A stretch of 49,755 nt of DNA from Propionicimonas sp. (GCF_029975155.1 NZ_JARKPQ010000273.1:1-49755); one strand, 5' to 3'; counted from the stretch's first letter, positions 23,004-30,729 are shown. Notes: generated from the letters alone by a model not told the origin. Program-made: numbers and translations.

Positions 23004-23726
23004 TCAGCCCACGTCCTCCTGGGCATCGGGTTCCGCGGTGGGGGGTTCGATCGGATCGGCCGTCACCGGGATCGTCCCAGGCGTGGGCACCGGGGCCGAC
23101 AGATCGATCGTGCGGACCGTGCGCGGCGCCAGCGGCGTGGACACATAGGTGGGCCGGGTGATCGGGATCGGGTCCCACAGCGAGACCGGACGCGGTACCG
23201 GCACGCTGAGTTCGATCGAGTGCTCGTGCTCGGCGACGTCGGCCTCGGTCAGGGAGATCGCGACCGTCTCCTCGTCCGGGCACTCACGGATGCCGGCAGC
23301 GCGCCGAGCGAGGTCGGCACGCATCGAACGAACACTGAACCGGGCCACCACGAGGAAGCCGACGATCAGGCCCGCGGGAATCAGCGCGCCCCACCACTCC
23401 CCGATCCGGAACGCGGCGAGAGCGCTGACCAGCAGCTGTACCAGCAGCAGGAAGATCAGCACGCGCCGACGCCGCTGGGCCGCCTCGCGATCGCGCAGGT
23501 GCAGCTCGCGCAGTTGCGCGCGGCGCGTGTGTGGGGTGGAGATCGTGGCCGTCCCGGGATCGGCCTCGGCCAGTGACGTCCCGCTGCGGACGATCGTCAC
23601 CGACGGCGTGAACGGGATCTCCCCGGCCGACTCCTCTGCCACGTCATCACCACGGTGACTGAGGAAGTAGGGCACCAGGTACATCAACCAGGCGGCAGCG
23701 ATGCCTGCGAAGATCAGCCCGGTCAT
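23004..23726 (-). CDS. Divisome membrane protein SepX/GlpR (Glp receptor)
   Basis: 240 aa. An N-terminal membrane segment (TGLIFAGIAAAWLMYLVPYFLSHRGDD) is followed by a cytoplasmic stretch with TRRAQLRELHLRDREAAQRRRRVLIFLLLVQLLVSAL. Two further spans and a long Pro-rich tail come next. This matches actinobacterial SepX (Streptomyces) / GlpR (Corynebacterium), which anchors the MoeA-like Glp at the septum and links it to FtsZ. The glp gene lies two genes upstream in the same direction. ATG 23726 is chosen over GTG 23732. Confidence 0.85.
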   Translation of the reverse strand: MTGLIFAGIAAAWLMYLVPYFLSHRGDDVAEESAGEIPFTPSVTIVRSGTSLAEADPGTATISTPHTRRAQLRELHLRDREAAQRRRRVLIFLLLVQLLVSALAAFRIGEWWGALIPAGLIVGFLVVARFSVRSMRADLARRAAGIRECPDEETVAISLTEADVAEHEHSIELSVPVPRPVSLWDPIPITRPTYVSTPLAPRTVRTIDLSAPVPTPGTIPVTADPIEPPTAEPDAQEDVG

Positions 23727-23840
23727 ACCCACATCCCGAACGGTATTGGGCCGACCCCGGCATCCGGTCCACCCCTGGCGGAGTGTCGGGGATTAGCGCA
23801 GCCCGCCCCTCCCGTCCCACCTGTCCCACCTGACCCGCGG

Positions 23841-23902
23841 GGCTGCCGAAAGTCGCCGAAGCTGCCGAAGGTTCGGCAGCTCGGGCAACTCTCGGCAGCT
23901 TC
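23841..23902 (-). promoter_or_regulatory. Competing stem-loops upstream of glpR
   Basis: CTGCCGAA occurs in direct form at 23841-23850 and 23860-23869, and inverted at 23872-23881 and 23892-23902. AGCTGCCGAA-GG-TTCGGCAGCT is a perfect hairpin, and the outer copies allow alternative pairing. Located in the 236-bp rimJ-glpR gap. It may be an attenuator or terminator. Confidence 0.45.
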
Positions 23903-23962
23903 TGACGAGCGGGGGGACCGGACAGGGCCACGGGGACGGGCCACGGGGACGGGGCCCGGGGG

Positions 23963-24586
23963 CTACGGTTCGGGGCGGCGGCCGGCCTCGAAGCGGGCGA
24001 GCAGTCCGCCCGGCACGTCCTCGGCATTCAGGACGAAGACGTCGTGGTCGCGCCAGGCTCCGTCCACGTGCATGTAGCGCTCCCGGCGACCCTCGTAGCG
24101 GAAGCCGAGCTTGCGGACGACGGCGAGGCTGTTGGCGTTCTCCGGACGGATCGCGATCTCGATCCGGTGCAGCCTGAGCACGTCGAAGCAGTAGTCGCAG
24201 GCCATCGCCACGGCGGTCGGAATGATTCCTCGCCCGGCCCAGGCCGGGTCGATCCAGTAGCCGACCTGCGCCCAGCACGCCGAACCCCTGGTGATGCCCG
24301 ACACGGTCACCTGACCGGCGAAGACTCCCCGCTTCTCCCCCGGCGGCGTGTACTCCACCGCCCACGGCAGCATCTGGCCGTGGCGGGCCCGGCCGGTGAA
24401 GGTCATCACCAGCTGGGCGAAGTCCATGCCCGGCTCCGGCGACTCGGGTGGACGGGTGGAGTCCCACGGCTGGAACCATGACCCGGAGCGATTCCGGATC
24501 CGGGCCCAGTCGGGTTCGTCCCTGCGGCGCAGCGGGCGCAACGTCACCGGCCCGTGACTCAGCCGCACCGGCCAGAACGCGCCCAT
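23963..24586 (-). CDS. RimJ-like GNAT N-acetyltransferase
   Basis: 207 aa. GPVTLRPLRRRDEPDWARIR opens the RimJ/RimL-type GNAT fold. The acetyl-CoA loop lies in VGYWIDPAWAGRGIIPTAVAMACDYCFD (Q/RxxGxG/A variant AGRGI), and HRIEIAIRPENANSLAVVRKLGFRYEG is the family core. It probably acetylates a protein N-terminus. ATG 24586 lies 11 nt after the glp stop, so the gene is cotranscribed in the conserved glp-rimJ-glpR order. Confidence 0.85.
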   Translation of the reverse strand: MGAFWPVRLSHGPVTLRPLRRRDEPDWARIRNRSGSWFQPWDSTRPPESPEPGMDFAQLVMTFTGRARHGQMLPWAVEYTPPGEKRGVFAGQVTVSGITRGSACWAQVGYWIDPAWAGRGIIPTAVAMACDYCFDVLRLHRIEIAIRPENANSLAVVRKLGFRYEGRRERYMHVDGAWRDHDVFVLNAEDVPGGLLARFEAGRRPEP

Positions 24587-24596
24587 CGCTGTCCGG

Positions 24597-25880
24597 CTAG
24601 CCCAGCGGCCAGCAGGCCACGTCACCGTCCAGGGGCTCCCGCCCCGGCGGCACGACCAGGACGGCGTCCGCGGCGGCGAGGTCGGCGGTGCCGGGCTCGG
24701 CCGCCGCCAGCGGAGTGAGCCCGCGCTCGGTGCGTCGGGCGAGGACCAGCCGCGTCCGCTCCGGATCACGATCGACCGGCGCCGCGACCGTGTCGGCCAC
24801 CTCGGCGGGACCTGCGTCCTCCGCCCCCGCCAGCCGCCTCACCAGCGGACGACCGAGGAGCAGGTAGGCCAGGTACGCCGGCACCGCGCCCGGCGGCAGC
24901 ACCAGGACAGGCGCCTGCTCCGGCCCGACAAGGGCGAACACCTGCCGGCCTGGCAGCGCGTCCACCTCGGCCACGTCGACCGAGCCCTCACGGCCGAGCA
25001 TCGCCACCAGTTCGTCAGTGGGCTCGGTGACCAGCAGCACGAGGTCGGCCCGCACCAGTTGCTCGCCGAGCACCCTGGCGAGGGCGTGCGGCTCCGCCGG
25101 CACGATGCCCGCTCCGAACACCTGGGCGCCGTCGTCTCGGGCCGACGCGGCCAGGAGCGTGGTGCACGCGTCATAGCTCTCGGTGAGCCGGGTGAGCGGC
25201 CTGCCGGGCTCCACGAGCGTGGTGTCCGCGGTGATCACCACCACCCGCGGCCGCGGCCGGGCGAGCACCTTGTCGTGACCCACCTCGGCGATCAGGGCCA
25301 GCACCCGCGGCGTGAGTTCGGCACCGCTCTCGACGAGCAGTTCGCCGTCCGCGATCCGCGATCCGGCCAGCAGCATGTTCTGCTGGAAGCGCACCTCCGC
25401 CGTGAACTGCACCTCGTCGTCGACGGCGTGCCCCTCGACGAGCGGGACGACCGCGTCCGCGCCATCGGGAACCGGCGCGCCGACAGCAACGCGGACGGCC
25501 GTGCCCGGAGAGAGCGGGGCGCCCCGGTATCCGCCGGCGTCGATCTCGTCCACGACGGGGAGAACCACCGGCAACTGCGAGCTGGCCCCGACAAGGTTGG
25601 ACGCGCGAACGGCCCACCCCTCCGTGGTCGCCGATGTGCAGGTGGGCAGGTCGAGGTCGGCCACGATCGACTCGCACAGGGTCAGACCGGCGGCCTCGAG
25701 CAGGCCGATGCCGAACGGCCGCAGGCTGGGCACGGCGCCGACGAGGAAGTCGCGATGGGTGGCGACGCTGCGCAGGCCCTGCTCCCCCGCCGCCGGGGCG
25801 TCGGGCAGGTAGCTCGGTTCCCGCGGCGCGACGACCGGCTCCGGCTGCGCTTCTTCCTTGACACGGGCGAAGAGAGGCAT
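24597..25880 (-). CDS. glp: Gephyrin-like molybdotransferase Glp (MoeA-like)
   Basis: 427 aa. MoeA-like domains follow in order: VEAHRDFLVGAV-type N-terminus (ATHRDFLVGAVPSLRPFGIGLLEAAG), TSATTEGWAVRASNL (substrate region), GTAVRVAVGAPVPDGADAVVPLVEG, and a MoCF-fold part with TESYDACTTLLAASARDDGAQVFGAGIVPAE. Actinobacterial Glp is a MoeA homologue recruited to cell division through GlpR, encoded two genes downstream here. The N-terminal MPLFARVKEEAQPEPVVAPRE is typical. ATG 25880 lies 6 nt after a -10 shared with the divergent fthC gene. Confidence 0.85.
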   Translation of the reverse strand: MPLFARVKEEAQPEPVVAPREPSYLPDAPAAGEQGLRSVATHRDFLVGAVPSLRPFGIGLLEAAGLTLCESIVADLDLPTCTSATTEGWAVRASNLVGASSQLPVVLPVVDEIDAGGYRGAPLSPGTAVRVAVGAPVPDGADAVVPLVEGHAVDDEVQFTAEVRFQQNMLLAGSRIADGELLVESGAELTPRVLALIAEVGHDKVLARPRPRVVVITADTTLVEPGRPLTRLTESYDACTTLLAASARDDGAQVFGAGIVPAEPHALARVLGEQLVRADLVLLVTEPTDELVAMLGREGSVDVAEVDALPGRQVFALVGPEQAPVLVLPPGAVPAYLAYLLLGRPLVRRLAGAEDAGPAEVADTVAAPVDRDPERTRLVLARRTERGLTPLAAAEPGTADLAAADAVLVVPPGREPLDGDVACWPLG

Positions 25881-25885
25881 GGGCC

Positions 25886-25892
25886 TACGATA
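25886..25892. promoter_or_regulatory. Bidirectional overlapping -10 for glp and fthC
   Basis: TACGATA reads TACGAT on the plus strand, 6 nt before ATG 25898, and TATCGT on the minus strand, 6 nt before ATG 25880. The intergenic region is only 17 bp. Both mRNAs would be leaderless and use the same near-symmetric box. Confidence 0.5.
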
Positions 25893-25897
25893 AGTCA

Positions 25898-26491
25898 ATG
25901 ACCTCCGCGGACCCGGAAGGCCAGCCGCGAGCCAACCGATCCAAGGCAGAGCTGCGGATCCGGCTCCGCGCAGCCCGCGCCGCCCGCCGTCCCGACCCTT
26001 CCGGTGACGACGCCCGGACAGCCCGCGCGCTCGCCGCCTGCGCCGGCGCCCGGGTCGTGGCGGCCTACGCGTCGACAACGGATGAGCCCCCGACCGTCGG
26101 CCTGATCGAGGCTCTCCACGCGAGCGGCGTGCGGGTGCTGCTGCCGGTCCTTCGCCGCGAGCCCGACTGGGCGTGGTATTCGGGCCCGGACGGGCTGGCG
26201 CCGGGGCCGTTCGGCATTCCGGCTCCCACCGGTCCTGCGCTGGGCGCGGCGGCGCTGGGCCTCGCCGAGTGGATCTGGCTGCCCGGGCTGGCCGGCAGTC
26301 CGGACGGTCGGCGGCTCGGCACCGGTGGCGGCTGGTACGACCGAGCGTTGGGCCGGGCCTCCGCCGATGCGCGGCTGGGACTGCTGCTGTATGACGATGA
26401 AGTACTCGACCTCGTGCCGACGGAGCCGTGGGACCGCGATGTGCAGGTCCTGGTGACCGAGCGGCGGCGCCTCGACGTCCCGACGGAATAG
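25898..26491 (+). CDS. fthC: 5-formyltetrahydrofolate cyclo-ligase
   Basis: 197 aa. SKAELRIRLRAARAAR near the N-terminus and the family signature RLGTGGGWYDRAL (about residues 138-150) identify it. It converts 5-formyl-THF to 5,10-methenyl-THF with ATP in one-carbon metabolism. No ribosome site precedes ATG 25898; TACGAT 6 nt upstream suggests a leaderless message. It starts the plus-strand half of a block conserved in actinobacteria (fthC-fmdB-SAF-mscL). Confidence 0.9.
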   Translation: MTSADPEGQPRANRSKAELRIRLRAARAARRPDPSGDDARTARALAACAGARVVAAYASTTDEPPTVGLIEALHASGVRVLLPVLRREPDWAWYSGPDGLAPGPFGIPAPTGPALGAAALGLAEWIWLPGLAGSPDGRRLGTGGGWYDRALGRASADARLGLLLYDDEVLDLVPTEPWDRDVQVLVTERRRLDVPTE

Positions 26492-26560
26492 CTCCGCCGA
26501 TTTCTGCGTTCCCGACGGTGCTGGGTACCATTCTCCCGTCCACGCATTCAGGAAGTGATG

Positions 26561-26833
26561 ATGCCGACCTACCAGTACCGCTGCACCACCTGCGACACGG
26601 AAGTGGAAGCCGTCCAGAAGTTCACCGACGACCCGCTGACCGACTGTCCGGAATGCGACGGCAACCTGCGCAAGGTGTTCAACGCCGTCGGCGTGGTGTT
26701 CAAGGGGTCCGGCTTCTACGCGACCGACAACCGCAGCAAGGGCAAGCAGAACGCGGCCAAGGCGACGAAGCCTGACGCCCCCAAGGTCGAGTCGAAGCCC
26801 GCGTCATCCACAGGGACGTCCAGCGCGGCCTGA
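26561..26833 (+). CDS. FmdB-type zinc-ribbon protein
   Basis: 90 aa. MPTYQYRCTTCDTEVEAVQ and DCPECDGNLRKVFN provide two CxxC pairs for one zinc. The C-terminal half is low-complexity (KATKPDAPKVESKPASSTGTSS). ATG 26561 gives the family start; a GTG and an ATG just before it add only Met residues. AGGAAG lies about 6 nt upstream. The function of FmdB proteins is unresolved; they are regulatory or nucleic-acid-binding by analogy. Confidence 0.88.
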   Translation: MPTYQYRCTTCDTEVEAVQKFTDDPLTDCPECDGNLRKVFNAVGVVFKGSGFYATDNRSKGKQNAAKATKPDAPKVESKPASSTGTSSAA

Positions 26834-26883
26834 GCCTGTGGACGGGTGACGCGTTTTCGCCTCGCCTGCCGAAAATCTCCGGT

Positions 26884-27495
26884 GTGGGCAGAATCGACTC
26901 TCTTCGCCGCGCCTTCCGCTGGCACCGTCGCACCTTCGCTGCGCTCTTCGCGGCGCTCGCCGTCCTCGCGGGACTGAATGCGCTTTCCGCGTCGTCCAGC
27001 AACGGCACGCTCGCCCTGGTCGCGGCACGGACCATGTCCGCCGGCGACAGCGTCGCCGAATCAGACCTCGCCGTGGTGCGGGTGCCTGCCGAGCTGCTGG
27101 CCGACGGTGCGTTCACCGATGTCGCACAGGTGGTCGGCCACACCGCGGTGGTAGAAGTGCCCGCCCGGGCTGTGCTCGTACCTTCGGTGCTGCTGGAGCC
27201 GAACAGCCGGTTGCCCGCCGGCCAGGTCGCCCTTCCGGTGCGTTTCGGCGACGCCGCCGCGGTGGGACTGCTGCGGGTCGGCGGCAGGATCGATGTCCTC
27301 GGCGCGGCGGAGAGCGGGTCCGGCTACGGCGTGGTCGCCGCCGACGTACGGGTGATGGCGGTCACCGCCGCCGCGGACGGTGGTCTGCTCGGCGGCTCCC
27401 AGGCTCCCCTCGTACTCCTCACGGTGACCTCGACCCAGGCCGCGGCGATCACCGCGGCCGCGTCCGTGTCCACATTGGGATTCTCGCTCAGATGA
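26884..27495 (+). CDS. SAF domain membrane-anchored protein (CpaB/RcpC-like)
   Basis: 203 aa. One N-terminal membrane span (FAALFAALAVLAGLNAL, about residues 18-34) is followed by an SAF/beta-clip domain (LVAARTMSAGDSVAESDLAVVRVPAEL; VVEVPARAVLVPSVLL; ALPVRFGDAAAVGLLRVGGRIDVLGA). It resembles the pilus-assembly CpaB/RcpC group, but no pilus genes are near. In actinobacteria it commonly sits between fmdB and mscL. The GTG 26884 start has no clear ribosome site. Confidence 0.75.
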   Translation: MGRIDSLRRAFRWHRRTFAALFAALAVLAGLNALSASSSNGTLALVAARTMSAGDSVAESDLAVVRVPAELLADGAFTDVAQVVGHTAVVEVPARAVLVPSVLLEPNSRLPAGQVALPVRFGDAAAVGLLRVGGRIDVLGAAESGSGYGVVAADVRVMAVTAAADGGLLGGSQAPLVLLTVTSTQAAAITAAASVSTLGFSLR

Positions 27496-27547
27496 CCCGA
27501 TCCGCATTATGGTGACAGCTCCATTGCCCACCTTGAAGGAGCAGACA

Positions 27548-27907
27548 ATGAAGGGCTTCCGGGATTTCCTGATGCGTGGAAACCTGATCGAACTGGCCGT
27601 CGCGTTCATCATGGCGGCGGCGTTCGGCGCCGTCGTCACGACATTCACGCAGCTGGTGATGGACATCATCGGCCTGCTCGGCGGCCAGCCCGACTTCAGC
27701 GCCGTGGCCATCGGTGGCGTGAATGTCGGCAAGTTCATCACCGCGATCATCGCGTTCGTGATCATGGCGGCGGTCGTCTACTTCGGCATCGTCAAGCCCT
27801 ACGAGGTCGTGAAGAGCCGCCTCACGAAGCCGGCCGCCGACGAGCCGGGCGCCCCCACGACCGAGGAACTGCTCGCCGAGATCCGCGACCTGCTGGCGAA
27901 GAAGTAG
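27548..27907 (+). CDS. mscL: Large-conductance mechanosensitive channel
   Basis: 119 aa. MKGFRDFLMRGNLIELAVAFIMAAAFGAVVTTFTQLVMDIIG is the S1 helix and first span. A short loop (GGQPDFSAVAIGGVNVGKF) and second span (ITAIIAFVIMAAVVYFGIVKPYE) follow, with the C-terminal helical bundle EELLAEIRDLLAKK. It releases solutes on hypo-osmotic shock. ATG 27548 has GAAGGAG about 6 nt upstream. It is followed at once by a perfect terminator hairpin. Confidence 0.95.
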   Translation: MKGFRDFLMRGNLIELAVAFIMAAAFGAVVTTFTQLVMDIIGLLGGQPDFSAVAIGGVNVGKFITAIIAFVIMAAVVYFGIVKPYEVVKSRLTKPAADEPGAPTTEELLAEIRDLLAKK

Positions 27908-27937
27908 CAGACTCCCGGCAGCGCGCCGGGAGTCTGC
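27907..27937 (+). terminator. mscL terminator hairpin
   Basis: GCAGACTCCCGGC (27907-27919) pairs perfectly with GCCGGGAGTCTGC (27925-27937) around a 5-nt loop, starting on the last base of the mscL stop. There is no T-tract, as is usual in actinobacteria. Confidence 0.8.
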
Positions 27938-27942
27938 ACACC

Positions 27943-28069
27943 GTCATCCCGGCGAACGCCGGGATCCCTGCACCGACGTGGCGACGCCACTCCGGGGATC
28001 CCGGGTCAAGCCCGGGATGACGTGTGCCGCCGAGACCACCCAAACCGCTCGTCGAGCCTGTCGAGACGC
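27943..28069. repeat. Composite GTCATCCCGG repeat plus TCGACAGGCTCGAC copy
   Basis: Positions 27943-27975 (GTCATCCCGGCGAACGCC and CCCTGCACCG) and 27994-28022 (GATCCCGGGTCAAGCCCGGG and ATGACG) are the two ends of an 80-bp composite with inverted GTCATCCCGG/CCGGGATGAC termini. Positions 28042-28069 carry the inverted CGTCGAGCCTGTCGAGACG copy of the other dispersed family. Confidence 0.75.
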
Positions 28070-28098
28070 CATCGTCCGCCCATCCTGGCGGCCCCGGC

Positions 28099-28461
28099 TC
28101 AGGAACCGTGGTGCGGGGGCACCTCGCGGAGCAGCCGCTCCTCGTCGCGGTTGAGCCGGTGGCGCCCGGACGGCGGACGGGTCTCCAGCGTGGTCAGGCC
28201 GAGGGCCTGCCGCGCAGCGGTGAGGGCCGCGGCGAGCTGGGCGGGGCCACAACCGGCCCGAAGATCGGCCGGCACGAGGTGCGGCCACGCGCGTTCGGCC
28301 GCGGCCTGGCCTCGGGCATGGGCAGCGATGCGCTCCGCCGTCCAGCCGAGGTCGGCGAGATCGTCCAGCAGCACGGGCACGTCAGGTGCCGGGGCATCCG
28401 GCAGGTCGAGCTCCTCGCCGGTCAGCGCGTAGCCGAGCGCGGCGTGCCAGCGTCCGCTCAC
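28099..28461 (-). CDS. Hypothetical protein coupled to the UGPase gene
   Basis: 120 aa, starting GTG at 28461 within the stop of the upstream UGPase gene (GTGA overlap), so it is translationally coupled. It begins MSGRWHAALGYALTGEELDLPDAPAPDVPVLLDDLADLGW and is rich in Ala, Leu and charged residues with predicted helices (TAERIAAHARGQAAAERAW, GPAQLAAALTAARQAL). The C-terminus is basic (SGRHRLNRDEERLLREV). No family is recognised. A longer frame upstream is antisense noise within the UGPase gene. Confidence 0.65.
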   Translation of the reverse strand: MSGRWHAALGYALTGEELDLPDAPAPDVPVLLDDLADLGWTAERIAAHARGQAAAERAWPHLVPADLRAGCGPAQLAAALTAARQALGLTTLETRPPSGRHRLNRDEERLLREVPPHHGS

Positions 28462-29816
28462 CGGTAGGAGCGCGGCGCGCCCGGATCGCTCAGGTCGACG
28501 GCACCGACCACAACGGCCGGGGCGTCGAAGCGCCACGGCCCGCGCACCCGCAGCCGTTCCGCCCCACGCAGCGACGGCGCGACCGTGACGAGGGCGTCGA
28601 AGTCGTCGATGAGCTTGTAGTGCTTGCTGTCCAGGTCGATCTCGGGGATGCGCTCGACCTGGCTGTGCAGCCGTCCGTCCGCGCCGAGGTCGAACACGTC
28701 CGAGCGCAGCAGCATCAACTCGTTGGTGGTCTTGACGGGCAGGAAGCGGTCGCGTCCCACGGCGATGGCGGTGGCGCCGCGGAACACCTCGATAGCCGCG
28801 CCCATGGCGCTCTCCAGCTGGATCACCGCCGGCGAGGTCGGATCGCCGGGATCGACCGTCTTGTCGTTGCGGATCAGCGGCAGGCCAAGCACCCCGTTCC
28901 GGGCGCGAAGGGTCTCGCGCACCTGGACGAGGTCGAGCCACAGGTTGTTGGCGTGGAAGAACGGATGGCGGTGTTCGTCGGTGAAGAAGTCCATCTCGTC
29001 CGGGGCGGTCTGGGCGGTGTCGCGCAGGATGAGCTGGCCGTCAGAGATCCGCACCGCGAGGTGGCCGCCCTTGCGGTCGTTGACAGTCCGCGGGCAGACC
29101 TCGGCGGCGTACGGGGCGCCGGATGCGGCGAACCAGCCGGCCAGCGTGGCGTTCGGCGCGGCCCCGAGGTTGTCGCCGTTGGCGACCGTCGCGTAGCGGA
29201 ACCCGGCGTCGATCAGAGCGTCCAGCAGGCCGGTGCCCCACAGCGCCGGGTAGAGGTCGCCGTGGCCCGGAGGGCACCACTCGAGGCTCGGGTCGGCCGG
29301 CCAGGAGACCGGCCCGAGCCCGTCGGCGAGGATCTTGGGCTCGGCGTTCTGGAGGAAGTCCAGCGGCAGCCCGTCCACGGTGAGGTCGGGGTACCGCGCG
29401 AGGTGGGCGAGGGTGTCGTCGCGGGTGCGGAAGCTGTTCATGAAGACCAGCGGCAGCCGGGCGGCATACTCGGCGCGAGCGTGCCGCACCTGCTGGACGA
29501 TCAGGTCGAGGAAGGTGAGCCCGTCGCGGACGGTGAGGAGCGTCTTCGCACGGTCGAGGCCCATCGACGTGCCGAGACCCCCGTTCAGCTTGATCACGAC
29601 GGTCTGCTGCAGCGCGGCGCGGGCGTCGGCGTCGCTGATCTCGACCTGGTCCAGCCGCGGCGGGTCGAGCAGCGGACGGATGGTGGCCTCGGGGATCAGC
29701 CCGGTGGCGCCGTCAGCGCACAGGCGCCAGTAGTGACTGAAGTTGTCGATCGCGGCCTGACTGATGCCGGCCGCCTGCATCTTCCGCAGGCACTGCTCCA
29801 GGGCGATGGGAGTCAT
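28458..29816 (-). CDS. UTP--glucose-1-phosphate uridylyltransferase (UDPGP/eukaryotic type)
   Basis: 452 aa. VVIKLNGGLGTSMGLDRAKTLL (about residues 69-90) is the UDPGP nucleotide-binding signature of UGP2-type enzymes, distinct from bacterial GalU. LVFMNSFRTRDDT, WCPPGHGDLYPAL, VANGDNLGA and KTTNELMLLRSD follow in order. It makes UDP-glucose. ATG 29816 (MTPIALEQCLRKMQ) fits the family start. In many actinobacteria galU lies next to glp; here this unrelated UGPase stands close to the glp block. Confidence 0.88.
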   Translation of the reverse strand: MTPIALEQCLRKMQAAGISQAAIDNFSHYWRLCADGATGLIPEATIRPLLDPPRLDQVEISDADARAALQQTVVIKLNGGLGTSMGLDRAKTLLTVRDGLTFLDLIVQQVRHARAEYAARLPLVFMNSFRTRDDTLAHLARYPDLTVDGLPLDFLQNAEPKILADGLGPVSWPADPSLEWCPPGHGDLYPALWGTGLLDALIDAGFRYATVANGDNLGAAPNATLAGWFAASGAPYAAEVCPRTVNDRKGGHLAVRISDGQLILRDTAQTAPDEMDFFTDEHRHPFFHANNLWLDLVQVRETLRARNGVLGLPLIRNDKTVDPGDPTSPAVIQLESAMGAAIEVFRGATAIAVGRDRFLPVKTTNELMLLRSDVFDLGADGRLHSQVERIPEIDLDSKHYKLIDDFDALVTVAPSLRGAERLRVRGPWRFDAPAVVVGAVDLSDPGAPRSYR

Positions 29817-29902
29817 GGGCTCGATGCTAACGGGGCTCGGGCCGGGCGTTCGGCCACGCTGCGGGACGAGACCGTCCGAGGGCCGCGCGGCTGCGGACAT
29901 AG

Positions 29903-29978
29903 CGAGAGTGACGCACCTCGAAGGGCTTTGAAGCCGTCTACCCACCCCCAGGAGACAACATCGCGTGCGTCACTCTCG
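29903..29978. repeat. 76-bp element with 14-bp perfect terminal inverted repeats
   Basis: CGAGAGTGACGCAC (29903-29916) and GTGCGTCACTCTCG (29965-29978) are perfectly complementary, 48 bp apart. No gene lies in 29817-30130. The size resembles the 75-77 bp GGGAGGAT elements, but the sequence is unrelated. Confidence 0.6.
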
Positions 29979-30067
29979 TCCCTGACTCTAGCCGACCGCC
30001 GATCCAATGCAAACCCAAACCCGAAATTCCCAGCGGGTTCACAGGTGGTTTCGCCCCAGCCTGGCGT

Positions 30068-30093
30068 GGCTGTCCCCCGTCCGGGGGACAGCC
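30068..30093. terminator. 11-bp GC-rich hairpin before tRNA-Arg
   Basis: GGCTGTCCCCC (30068-30078) pairs with GGGGGACAGCC (30083-30093) around GTCC. It may insulate the tRNA gene or terminate a transcript. The direction cannot be told. Confidence 0.5.
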
Positions 30094-30130
30094 TGGAGGC
30101 GCTACGCTGTTGGCTGGCCTCGCGGGCCAG

Positions 30131-30203
30131 GGCCCCATAGCTCAGGGGATAGAGCAGAGGTTTCCTAAACCTTGTGTCGCAAGTTCGAATCTTGCTGGGG
30201 TCG
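30131..30203 (+). tRNA. tRNA-Arg (anticodon CCU)
   Basis: The 73-nt cloverleaf reads: acceptor GGCCCCA/TGGGGTC (one G-U pair), D-stem GCTC/GAGC, anticodon stem GAGGT/ACCTT with loop TTCCTAA (anticodon CCT), and T-arm GCAAG-TTCGAAT-CTTGC. The discriminator is G and CCA is not encoded. It decodes AGG, a rare codon in this GC-rich genome. Confidence 0.95.
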
Positions 30204-30246
30204 CGGTCTGTCGTGTTGCGATCTGTGTGGGTTCCCGTCCGCACCG

Positions 30247-30252
30247 TAGCCT
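30247..30252 (+). promoter_or_regulatory. Putative leaderless -10 (TAGCCT) of the Nudix gene
   Basis: TAGCCT ends 6 nt before ATG 30259. No ribosome site is seen. Confidence 0.4.
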
Positions 30253-30258
30253 GCGGTC

Positions 30259-30729
30259 ATGCGGTTGCCCTTCCACGTCGTTCCTGCGGCGTACGTGATC
30301 TTCGTTCGGGACAGAGATGGCGTGACCGAGGTTCTGCTGCAGCTTCGGTCCGGCACCGGCTACATGGACGGCTACTGGGCAACCGCAGCCGCAGGCCACA
30401 TCGAGCCAGGTGAGTCTGTGGCCGACGCCGCCACCCGTGAAGCGTGGGAGGAGTTGGGTGTCCGGGACCTGGAGCTGCGGCCGCTCTGCGCGATGCACCG
30501 CTGCCAAGGATCAGATCCCATCGACCAACGCGTCGACTACTTCCTCCTGGCCACGAACTGGAAGGGCGAGCCGACCATCAGGGAGCCAGCCAAGTGCGCC
30601 GACCTGCGTTGGTATCAGCTCACCGCGCTCCCCGACCCGGTCGTGCCACACGAGTTGTACGTGATGTCGCGGTACCGGCAGGACGCGCTCGAACCAATCG
30701 AGAGCTACGGCTTCGACACCCCAATCTAG
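30259..30729 (+). CDS. Nudix hydrolase
   Basis: 156 aa. The Nudix box GHIEPGESVADAATREAWEELGV fits Gx5Ex7REUxEExGU exactly (about residues 46-68). YVIFVRDRDGVTEVLLQLRSGTGYMDGYWATAAAGH before it is typical of the small MutT-like group acting on nucleotide derivatives. The substrate is unknown. The gene is alone, between tRNA-Arg and the arsenic locus, with a probable leaderless start. Confidence 0.9.
   Translation: MRLPFHVVPAAYVIFVRDRDGVTEVLLQLRSGTGYMDGYWATAAAGHIEPGESVADAATREAWEELGVRDLELRPLCAMHRCQGSDPIDQRVDYFLLATNWKGEPTIREPAKCADLRWYQLTALPDPVVPHELYVMSRYRQDALEPIESYGFDTPI

Noticed and set aside
28462-28941. Upstream extension of the 120-aa protein within the UGPase gene
   Set aside because: The extension is Arg/Gly/Pro-rich antisense sequence. 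The GTG overlapping the UGPase stop is a sufficient start.
30131-30203. tRNA-Arg as an attachment site for an island carrying the ars genes
   Set aside because: No integrase is present and I saw no repeat of the tRNA 3' end elsewhere in the window.
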